From the IMG/VR virus record IMGVR_UViG_3300020176_001676, positions 1 through 24,374 of that record: DNA of 24,374 nucleotides, one strand, 5' to 3'. Position numbers and translations under genes: made by a program. The notes beneath the pieces were generated by a model. It was not told the origin of the DNA, did no database searches, and was given only the letters and a program-made list of their open reading frames with translations. This document shows positions 18,957 to 24,374 of the stretch, piece by piece. The stretch comes from a virus. Positions within the stretch are counted from its first letter, which is position 1; every line of letters begins with the position of its first letter.

Positions 18957-20948
18957 TTAGCCTTCACATGCGCGACACTCGTCGCCTGATTCTATTGTCA
19001 TCGGTTGATTTAAATATTCCATTAGTTCGTCATAGCCACCAACATACTGGCCACTGATGTAAATTTGTGGTACGGTCTTTACTTTACGTCCTGTAACTTC
19101 TGCTGCGGTCTTGCCAATTTCTTCTAGGTCAATATAATCAAACTGAATACCACGTAAAGAAAGTTCTTCTTTTGCTCTTGCACAATATGGGCAATCGATC
19201 TTACCATATACGATATTACGATCATCACCCTGTAGTGCTACACGTTCTACTTTTTCAGAAACATTTTCTGCACGTTGCTTTGCTTCCGTACGTAAGTAGT
19301 AAAGACCTTTTAGTCCTTCCTTCCATGCTTTTACATGTACTTTATTTACATACGATTTTTCTGCACCAGCAGGGAAAAATACGTTTACTGATTGACCTTG
19401 ACAAATATAAGGTTGTCTATCTGCAGCATGTTGTACTACCCAATTTTGATCAAGCTCTTGTGCTGTCTTAAATACTGCCTTTTCACCTTCAGTCAAGAAT
19501 GGTAGATGTTGTACTGAACCTTTATTTGTAATAATAGAAGTCCATATAGATTCGTTATTTTCGCCGTGCCTTTCTAATACTTCTTCCAGGTATTTGTTCT
19601 TAACAAGAAAAGAACCTGCACGTGTACGATGTGTATATGCATTTGCCTTACTTGGTTCAATACTCGGTGAGGTAGAAAGAATAATGCCAGATGATGCATT
19701 TGGTGCAATAGCCATAAGGTGTGCATTACGACGACCTGTACCAATACCATCCGGATATTCACCTCTCTCCTGCGCAAGCTTTTCTGTCTGGGAAATAGCA
19801 CGTTTCTGAATATCTTCAAATACGACTTTATTCATTTCTCTTGCATGATCACTCTCCCAGGCAACACCGTGCTTTTGTAAGAGTGAATGGAAACCCATTG
19901 CACCTAGTCCGATAGATCTCTCACGTTCCGCAGAGAACCTTGCTCTCGAAATTGTATCAGGAGCATTTTCGATAAAATACTCGAGGACATTGTCAAGCAT
20001 AATGATAAGATCTTCGACAAGAGTAGTATCCTTCCACTCGTCATAGAGTTCAAGGTTGAGAGAAGATAAACAACAGACCGCAGTGCGTTCAGCAGAAGTT
20101 GGTAAATGAATTTCATTACACAAGTTGGAACCATGAATTTTTAATCCTAAATCTTTTAGATTCTGCGGTAAATGTTTATTTGCTATATCTATAAAGTTTA
20201 AATAAGGCTCCCCAGTACGGAAACGTGTTTCAATAATACGTTGCCAAAGTTTACGTGCATTTACTGTTTCTTTTACTTCATCGTCCTTCGGATCTTTTAA
20301 ATCCCAATCTTCATCATTTATAACTGCATTCATAAATGCATCAGAGATATTAATAGCATTATGCAAATTAAGAGCCTTACGCTGTACGTCACCAGTCGGT
20401 ATACGCATATTAAGGAATTCTATAACATCCGGATGCGAAACGTCCATATAGGCTGCGTATGAGCCTTTACGGGTACGTCCTTGGCGATATGCAATCATAT
20501 CAGCATCTACCGTATGTAGAAATGGCATAGGGCCAGGAGCAATATCAGATACTGTACGTACGTCACTCCAATGACCGCCAACTCCACCTCCATAAACAGA
20601 TAGCCAACGTAATTCTGAAGTATGTTCGATTAATCCTTCCAGCGTATCTGGAACATATGTCAAGAAACAAGATATAGGCATACCTTTGTCATTCTTTGTA
20701 CCATTTGGTGCATTCGAAAGAACAGGTGAGGCAAACATAAACCATTTGTTTGAAACTGCATTATATAATCTTTGAGCTAGAAGTTCGTCTGTATTGCCCT
20801 GGAAAGTTGCCCATGCACTTGCTGCACGAGCATATGCCTCTTGAGGTGACGATTCATTCTTTCTCATATAAAAATCTTTGAGCATACCAACAGCATATTC
20901 TGTTAGTAGGCTATCTTTTTTCTTATTAATTTTAATGGTATTTTGCAT
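18957..20948 (-). CDS. nrdA: Ribonucleotide reductase large subunit (alpha) with glutaredoxin domain before the C-terminal tail
   Basis: 663 aa from ATG 20948 (AGGGG at 6 nt); an in-frame GTG five codons upstream is less likely. It lacks the N-terminal ATP-cone: the protein starts close to the ten-stranded barrel domain. Core residues: redox C94 (PISC), N275/C277/E279 (NLCNEI) as the active-site radical cysteine region, its redox partner in TAVCCLSSLN (C292/C293), and Y550/Y551 in LYYLRT for radical transfer. After this comes a glutaredoxin domain with CPYC (586-589), TVPQIYISGQYVGGYDEL and then, at the very end, DECRACEG (C658, C661), the CxxC swinging tail that re-reduces the active site. 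So the glutaredoxin is inserted between core and tail. Behind promoter P6. Confidence 0.93.
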   Translation of the reverse strand: MQNTIKINKKKDSLLTEYAVGMLKDFYMRKNESSPQEAYARAASAWATFQGNTDELLAQRLYNAVSNKWFMFASPVLSNAPNGTKNDKGMPISCFLTYVPDTLEGLIEHTSELRWLSVYGGGVGGHWSDVRTVSDIAPGPMPFLHTVDADMIAYRQGRTRKGSYAAYMDVSHPDVIEFLNMRIPTGDVQRKALNLHNAINISDAFMNAVINDEDWDLKDPKDDEVKETVNARKLWQRIIETRFRTGEPYLNFIDIANKHLPQNLKDLGLKIHGSNLCNEIHLPTSAERTAVCCLSSLNLELYDEWKDTTLVEDLIIMLDNVLEYFIENAPDTISRARFSAERERSIGLGAMGFHSLLQKHGVAWESDHAREMNKVVFEDIQKRAISQTEKLAQERGEYPDGIGTGRRNAHLMAIAPNASSGIILSTSPSIEPSKANAYTHRTRAGSFLVKNKYLEEVLERHGENNESIWTSIITNKGSVQHLPFLTEGEKAVFKTAQELDQNWVVQHAADRQPYICQGQSVNVFFPAGAEKSYVNKVHVKAWKEGLKGLYYLRTEAKQRAENVSEKVERVALQGDDRNIVYGKIDCPYCARAKEELSLRGIQFDYIDLEEIGKTAAEVTGRKVKTVPQIYISGQYVGGYDELMEYLNQPMTIESGDECRACEG

Positions 20949-20960
20949 AAAAGACCCCTG

Positions 20961-20981
20961 CACCGAAAATTGCTTTCAGTG
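20961..20981 (-). promoter_or_regulatory. Hairpin abutting the nrdA ribosome-binding site
   Basis: In the nrdA leader the minus strand reads CACTGAAA, a 5-nt loop and TTTCGGTG, an 8-bp stem with one G-T pair. Its last base is one nucleotide before the AGGGG Shine-Dalgarno (20959-20955). It could tune translation or protect the 5' end. No long poly-T follows, so it is not a terminator. Short enough to be chance. Confidence 0.35.
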
Positions 20982-21009
20982 TTTTAATTTATTTTCATTT
21001 GATGGTAGT

Positions 21010-21042
21010 ATTATATATCGTTATTGGAAGTTTGTAAACCCC
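21010..21042 (-). promoter_or_regulatory. Promoter P6 of nrdAB (GGGG-TTTACA-N17-TATAAT)
   Basis: GGGG (21042-21039), TTTACA (21038-21033), 17-bp spacer and a perfect TATAAT (21015-21010). Expected start near 21003, leader about 55 nt to the nrdA ATG. It is flanked by direct repeats described separately. The upstream sequence is A/T-rich. Confidence 0.87.
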
Positions 21043-21056
21043 GATATATCGTTATT
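21013..21056. repeat. Direct repeats overlapping promoter P6
   Basis: On the minus strand AATAACGATATAT occurs twice (21025-21013 and 21056-21044), 31 bp apart, close to three helical turns, so both lie on the same face of the DNA. One copy overlaps the -10 box, the other sits just upstream of the -35 next to a CGATATATCG palindrome (21042-21051). This is what an operator pair would look like. No other promoter here has it. Confidence 0.55.
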
Positions 21057-21063
21057 TTCGATT

Positions 21064-21792
21064 TTATTCCCAGTTATTTTTTTCCTTATCGGAAAGCAAA
21101 CGGGTAACAATTTTCTCTGCTTTGGAATCATGAACATAATAATAATCGGTTCTTCTTTTATACAAACAGGTGTATCCTATTTGTCTCATAAATTTATCTA
21201 TTCGGGGTTTATGAGTCTTAACGTGTGCTGGCCTTACTTCTAAGACTACGGTAGGTTTATGATTTAATAAAAGATTCTTGGCTCCGATGACGACTTTTTC
21301 TTCGTAGCCTTCTACGTCTATTTTTATAAAATCGACTTCTATATCTTTAGATAAAAAATGATCTAAAGTGTCTATTTTTATATTAGTACGCCTACTAGCC
21401 GAACCTCCTGCTTTTTCTCCGTTTTCTAGAAATCGACTTATTCCTGGCCTGTTGGGATTGTATTTAAAATCTCTTTTTTCTACAACATTACCAATACCGA
21501 TACGGTATGTATTTACATTTTTTAAATTATGTTCTTCTATATTTTTTAAGAGACATTCGTAGACAGGAGGATTAGGCTCAAATGATATTATTTTTTGGAA
21601 GTATGGTGAAAAGCCGATAGTTGTCTGACCGATATTAGCACCAACGTCAAGACAAACTCTTCTAGGTCCTGGACAGAAATAATCTACAGTAAATTCACAG
21701 AAATAATTTTGCCATTGTTCTGGATTAGGCCAATATTCAAACCATTTCGTTTCTTCTAGGTCAGTTATCCACCAGTTGTTTACTTTTTTCAA
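21064..21792 (-). CDS. FkbM-family methyltransferase
   Basis: 242 aa. Class I SAM methyltransferase with FkbM wording: CLDVGANIGQTTI (47-59) as motif I, SFEPNPPVYECL (70-81), and DFIKIDVEGYEEKVVIGAKN (154-173), followed by KPTVVLEV. FkbM enzymes usually O-methylate sugars or polyketides, and phage members often belong to glycan clusters, yet this one stands between the lysis genes and nrdAB, away from the island. The start is TTG 21792 inside the last 32 nt of the o-spanin gene, with no other in-frame start before the fold; GAAGAC lies upstream. C-terminal tail RLLSDKEKNNWE is charged. Substrate unknown; may act on the same glycan as the island. Confidence 0.8.
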   Translation of the reverse strand: MKKVNNWWITDLEETKWFEYWPNPEQWQNYFCEFTVDYFCPGPRRVCLDVGANIGQTTIGFSPYFQKIISFEPNPPVYECLLKNIEEHNLKNVNTYRIGIGNVVEKRDFKYNPNRPGISRFLENGEKAGGSASRRTNIKIDTLDHFLSKDIEVDFIKIDVEGYEEKVVIGAKNLLLNHKPTVVLEVRPAHVKTHKPRIDKFMRQIGYTCLYKRRTDYYYVHDSKAEKIVTRLLSDKEKNNWE

Positions 21793-22183
21793 TATCGTCT
21801 TCAGGATTTTCAGTCACTGCCTTTTCGTAATAAACTATAATATTCTTTTGTTGACCTATATATCTTTTCATTTCTGCAATATTAAGTGCTAGGTTTTCAT
21901 AGTCACGCATAGAAAGAACAACAAATGCCAATTCACCATAAGTATCCTTGAATTCTGCTTCGAATGATTCAAGGGTATCTTTAGTTACTACAAATACACG
22001 GACGTCAGTTAGCTGTAGTGGTTTCGGTTTCGATACTGTTGGTATCTGAACTTTCTCCACCTTGGTTACTACTTTGATCTCCGGTTCCGGTTGGACGCGG
22101 CTGCAACCAACTAGGAAGAGGGACGTTGTCAGTATTACCGGTATCAACCATGAGCTCACGCCAAAGTTTAGCAGTCGCGCCAT
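21761..22183 (-). CDS. o-spanin (Rz1-like outer-membrane lipoprotein)
   Basis: 140 aa. N-terminal MARLLNFGVSSWLIPVILTT, then SLFLVGC with lipobox L-V-G-C and acylated Cys27, as in secreted lipoproteins anchored in the outer membrane; residue after Cys is Ser, consistent with outer-membrane sorting. A Pro/Lys/Val-rich linker (EPEIKVVTKVEKVQIPTVSK) follows, then helical YENLALNIAEMKRYIGQQKN and a charged tail. It starts inside the i-spanin gene, in another frame, and overlaps it by 179 nt. With the i-spanin it should link the two membranes and fuse them at the end of lysis. Mature size near 113 aa is longer than classical Rz1. ATG 22183. Confidence 0.85.
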   Translation of the reverse strand: MARLLNFGVSSWLIPVILTTSLFLVGCSRVQPEPEIKVVTKVEKVQIPTVSKPKPLQLTDVRVFVVTKDTLESFEAEFKDTYGELAFVVLSMRDYENLALNIAEMKRYIGQQKNIIVYYEKAVTENPEDDIEKSKQLVDN

Positions 22184-22508
22184 TCATCTTTCCTTCTAAT
22201 TTTACATTATCCCGAAGCGCATCTTGTACAAGATTGAGTCTCGAGAACTTAGACCTTAGTTCATCACTGTATGCTTCTGCCTGTCTTAGATCAGAAGCTA
22301 ATTGATTATTTAATTCTTGCATCTTAGCAGCATTTTCTTGCATTAGTGCTATACTTGCCTCTGCAGTTTCTACTGCACCTTCAAGCTTCACATTATTTTC
22401 TCGTAGGGTAGCAATGGTTGCTTGTGTTGTATCATAGTAGTATTTGGCTCCGTAGCCTACACCACCAAGAATACCAAGTACAATTATAAGAGCATAAACT
22501 TTAAGCAT
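22005..22508 (-). CDS. i-spanin (Rz-like inner-membrane protein)
   Basis: 167 aa. One N-terminal membrane segment, VYALIIVLGILGGVGYGA (4-21), then a periplasmic helix with coiled-coil heptads (TTQATIATLRENNVKLEGAV, then ALMQENAAKMQELNNQLAS and DELRSKFSRLNLVQDALRDN), and a Ser/Thr/Gly-rich disordered end after PSWLQPRPTGTG. This is the design of class II i-spanins that span the periplasm and bind the o-spanin. ATG 22508 overlaps the previous gene by 8 nt; its C-terminal 60 codons overlap the o-spanin gene. The encoding of the second protein in the end of the first is the classical Rz/Rz1 arrangement, here partly overlapping. Holin and endolysin are not in this window. Confidence 0.86.
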   Translation of the reverse strand: MLKVYALIIVLGILGGVGYGAKYYYDTTQATIATLRENNVKLEGAVETAEASIALMQENAAKMQELNNQLASDLRQAEAYSDELRSKFSRLNLVQDALRDNVKLEGKMNGATAKLWRELMVDTGNTDNVPLPSWLQPRPTGTGDQSSNQGGESSDTNSIETETTTAN

Positions 22509-23037
22509 TATCTTCTATATATTTTCTAAATCTTTTCAAAAGAACTGGTATTTTATCTTTTTTACGACGGCGATCAGTTACATTTACTGTTTTAATTCTC
22601 GGCCCCATAGCTGTATCAGCAGGTGACGGAATAGAACCAGTACTAACTGCTGGTGCGTCTTCTCTGTAAATATCGGACGATCTTTGATTTTTTCTCTTAC
22701 GATTAATAAACCCTTTATATTTTGGATTTGGAACGCGTAAGTTTTTTAACTTCTTGTCTTGAACTGTAGGACGAATTGGTGTTCTCTCATCTAATTCATT
22801 TGACTCTTTTTTATCAGCCATTGCAAGACCCGCCTTACGCTTACGCATAATATCATCTTGCTTATCCATCTCTTTATTTTTATATTTTCTAGAGGTAGGA
22901 GATGCAGCAACACGAGCATATTTTTGTGCAGCACTATAGTTACTCTTTGATGCGGCTTTCTTATATGATTGTATTGTAGCGGGTGAGAGCTCGTCAAGTG
23001 TACCTTCATTTACGTTTTCATCTAGACTTTCTTTCAT
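22501..23037 (-). CDS. Basic, probably disordered phage protein
   Basis: 178 aa. It begins MKESLDENVNEGTLDELSPA, then TIQSYKKAASKSNYSAAQKY, then many Lys/Arg-rich stretches (KYKNKEMDKQDDIMRKRKAG, KGFINRKRKNQR, VTDRRRKKDKIPVLLKRFRK) and a Ser/Pro/Ala linker (APAVSTGSIPSPADTAMGPR). It lacks a fold signature and looks mostly disordered. The short motif LDELSPATxxSYxKKA occurs, as I recall, in internal or scaffold-like proteins of T4-like marine phages, so a virion or prohead role is possible. ATG 23037 overlaps the next gene upstream by ATGA. It could also bind DNA because of its high charge. Function not assigned. Confidence 0.6.
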   Translation of the reverse strand: MKESLDENVNEGTLDELSPATIQSYKKAASKSNYSAAQKYARVAASPTSRKYKNKEMDKQDDIMRKRKAGLAMADKKESNELDERTPIRPTVQDKKLKNLRVPNPKYKGFINRKRKNQRSSDIYREDAPAVSTGSIPSPADTAMGPRIKTVNVTDRRRKKDKIPVLLKRFRKYIEDNA

Positions 23038-23633
23038 CGTACAATCTCGTTTGCTGTTATATATATTTTCTGTTTAGTACGTATATGAGTTGCTTCATAT
23101 ATGTTAATACCGAAAATATCCCCAACAGGATATGCATTTTCATCTACCATAATTTTGTCGTTAGGATAAACCATTTCATCGCAGGTACTATTAAAAACTT
23201 TATTAATAGTTGTCTTATAAACCCCAGGAGAAAGTCTACCATCTTCAAGAATAAACCACTGGCTTTCTTCTACCATAAGATCAGTAGGATCCACGCCAAT
23301 CTCTTTCAGTCCAGATAGGAGCTTCTTTTCTGAAACAGAGAATTTTTCTTTAATCAAATAAAGTGCAGCTGCATATGATGCAAGACGTGATTTACCACCA
23401 GGAACTTTGCCCATTAGACGTTTTACATTAAATACGAGACGGTGGAAAGGCGTATAAGCATCTCTATACGTCATACGATTTTCCATACTGTCAAGATTAA
23501 ACGACTTAAGTCTTTTACCGTTTTCATCAATAATACCAGCTTTATAGGCTTCGGTCTTATCAAACGGTGTTACAAGAAGAGTCAGGAATCTAAAGGTATA
23601 AACTAGATCTCCAGCTTGTTTTAAAAGTCCCAT
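23034..23633 (-). CDS. Conserved T4-like marine phage protein of unknown function
   Basis: 199 aa. MGLLKQAGDLVYTFRFLTLL, VTPFDKTEAYKAGIIDENGK, FHRLVFNVKRLMGKVPGGKS, YAAALYLIKEKFSVSEKKLL and a C-terminal half with YPVGDIFGINIYEATHIRTK. The N-terminal helices with VTPFDKT, the basic FNVKRLMGKVPGGKS and AALYLIKE are features I recall as well conserved in a family present in T4-like and other marine phages, next to neck, tail or DNA-packaging genes. No enzymatic motif; the C-terminal beta-rich part may bind a partner. No membrane segment with certainty, although the N-terminus has a hydrophobic patch. Starts on the TAATG overlap with the upstream gene. Likely virion or assembly related (inference from context). 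Confidence 0.68.
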   Translation of the reverse strand: MGLLKQAGDLVYTFRFLTLLVTPFDKTEAYKAGIIDENGKRLKSFNLDSMENRMTYRDAYTPFHRLVFNVKRLMGKVPGGKSRLASYAAALYLIKEKFSVSEKKLLSGLKEIGVDPTDLMVEESQWFILEDGRLSPGVYKTTINKVFNSTCDEMVYPNDKIMVDENAYPVGDIFGINIYEATHIRTKQKIYITANEIVR

Positions 23634-24004
23634 TATATTTCCTCTAACTTCTTTTTAACTTCTTCGTTCGAATGAATATGTTGTAACTGTCCCGGATTTA
23701 AATAATTCAAATATTCTAAAAACGGTTTAACAATAGGCCAATGTTTTTCTTCTAATTTATTTGCCAATATAGTCAAGCTACCATAATTTCCGAATACATT
23801 AAATATAACAATAATGTGATTCATTAATAAACGTTCTGTTAGTTTACCTGTTTCCAGATATCGATTTACCAGACGTTTAATATATTTAATTCGCTTTAAA
23901 TCATCATAAAACTCTTCAGGATCAATATAACCCTTTGGAGTATAATAATGTTTAGCCGCGAATACTACCAGATCTTCATCTAGCAATTCATCATATTGTG
24001 TCAC
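23633..24004 (-). CDS. Small conserved phage protein, helical
   Basis: 123 aa. LVVFAAKHYYTPKGYIDPEE, FYDDLKRIKYIKRLVNRYLE, LTERLLMNHIIVIFNVFGNY and KLEEKHWPIVKPFLEYLNYL. An all-helical protein with the invariant-looking ARHYYxPKG, FxxDLxRxKYxKRLxxRY and NHxIVxFNVFG blocks that recur in T4-like phages; to my memory the family (perhaps DUF7207) has no known function. ATG 24004 follows the next upstream gene after 10 nt, and the end overlaps the following gene as TAATG. The hydrophobic helix MNHIIVIFNVFG is short for a membrane segment. The tail IHSNEEVKKKLEEI is charged. Proposed role: small assembly or chaperone protein, unsupported by any motif. Confidence 0.65.
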   Translation of the reverse strand: MTQYDELLDEDLVVFAAKHYYTPKGYIDPEEFYDDLKRIKYIKRLVNRYLETGKLTERLLMNHIIVIFNVFGNYGSLTILANKLEEKHWPIVKPFLEYLNYLNPGQLQHIHSNEEVKKKLEEI

Positions 24005-24014
24005 GAGTTAATCC

Positions 24015-24368
24015 TTAGTTTAGGAATCCAGCAGAGATCTTATTTAAAAGACTTTTCTTAGTGTCTTTACTATCTACCTCTATTCCTTCATCTTCTGCTA
24101 AGGCTTTTAACTCCGTTTTTGTCATTTTAGTAATATCTTTCGGCGAATCCTCTGTAAGTGGTTCACATCCACAATCAGGACCGCATTGGCAATATGGATC
24201 TCCACACGGGCAGGATTCTACCTCAATAAATGCAAGTTCTTCATCTATAGTATACTGACCAACACCATAATACTCATTGAGCATTTCTGGTGTTACCTTC
24301 ATCGCTTTTAGAACTTCTCCCGTTCGCTCGTGTACCCACCCGCGAGAAGTTAGAATTGCATTTTTCAC
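24015..24368 (-). CDS. Cys-rich phage protein with SAP/HeH-like C-terminus
   Basis: 117 aa from GTG 24368; the frame is open to the right edge, so the true start may lie beyond it. N-terminus MKNAILTSRGWVHERTGEVL matches the opening of a conserved small protein in marine T4-like phages, from memory. The middle has six cysteines, C53, C55, C60, C62, C66 and C68, in ESCPCGDPYCQCGPDCGCEP, dense enough to bind metal or form disulfides. The end MTKTELKALAEDEGIEVD, followed by KKSLLNKI, has the form of a helix-extended-helix / SAP-like fold (T-K-x-E-L, then a second helix), usually DNA binding. Acidic overall. Possibly virion associated as its neighbours are; role unknown. Confidence 0.62.
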   Translation of the reverse strand: MKNAILTSRGWVHERTGEVLKAMKVTPEMLNEYYGVGQYTIDEELAFIEVESCPCGDPYCQCGPDCGCEPLTEDSPKDITKMTKTELKALAEDEGIEVDSKDTKKSLLNKISAGFLN

Positions 24369-24374
24369 TGGCTT

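Noticed and set aside
20878-21243. Plus-strand ORF of 121 codons across the P6 region
   Set aside because: It runs antisense from nrdA through the promoter into the FkbM gene, both well supported; no ribosome site.
23190-23225. GGGGTTTATA, a near match to the promoter family
   Set aside because: It has TTTATA and no TATAAT-like box at 17 bp, and sits inside a conserved gene.
22983-23318. Plus-strand ORF of 111 codons, hydrophobic
   Set aside because: Antisense to two conserved minus-strand genes joined by an ATGA overlap; hydrophobicity reflects AT-rich antisense codons.

Overview
The window looks like part of the genome of a lytic, T4-like marine myovirus infecting a Gram-negative host. 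The sequence is AT-rich. Every supported gene reads on the minus strand, genes are packed with 1-4 nt overlaps (TAATG, ATGA), and several recognisable phage genes are present: nrdA/nrdB, phoH, a T4-type 5' nuclease, a staphylococcal-nuclease homologue, an overlapping i-spanin/o-spanin pair, and small families known from T4-like marine phages. I see no tRNA, CRISPR array, integrase or insertion sequence. The host is not identifiable from the sequence; the outer-membrane lipoprotein spanin implies a Gram-negative.

Layout, in the direction of transcription (right to left). (1) 24368-22501: small conserved phage proteins of unknown role, some probably virion or assembly related. (2) 22508-21064: the overlapping spanin pair, then an FkbM-type methyltransferase. 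(3) 20948-15338, behind promoter P6: NrdA with a glutaredoxin domain near its C-terminus, NrdB, a 49-aa zinc-ribbon protein, a GIY-YIG nuclease, an ATP-grasp-like protein, a TauD-like oxygenase, a basic peptide and a secreted-nuclease-like SNase. (4) 15275-13138, behind P5 and internal P4: a radical SAM enzyme split into core and SPASM-like ORFs, the 5' nuclease and a DUF6433-like protein, ending at a hairpin terminator; a 57-aa basic gene follows. (5) 12809-11710, behind P3: a Pyr_excise-like protein and a ligand-less oxygenase-fold protein. (6) 11622-9789, behind P2: an acidic protein, a zinc metalloprotease, an FmdB-like protein and PhoH. (7) 9697 to the left edge, behind P1: two small proteins and a HAD nucleotidase, then about 8.8 kb of sugar enzymes: GT-B, SPASM radical SAM, four GT25-like and three GT8-like glycosyltransferases, two methyltransferases and a UDP-glucuronate-4-epimerase-like protein.

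Six promoters share one architecture: GGGG(A/G) joined to a TTTACA -35 box, a 17-bp spacer and a TATAAT-like -10 box. They divide the metabolic region into short units and resemble host-sigma70-type early promoters. None was seen inside the glycan island or the structural/lysis block, so the island is either served by read-through from P1 or by a promoter class not recognised here.

The early units supply deoxynucleotides (NrdAB-Grx), process and degrade nucleic acid (5' nuclease, SNase, GIY-YIG, PhoH), and carry modifying enzymes with unknown targets. The glycan island could decorate virion proteins or remodel the host surface; the sequence does not decide between these.
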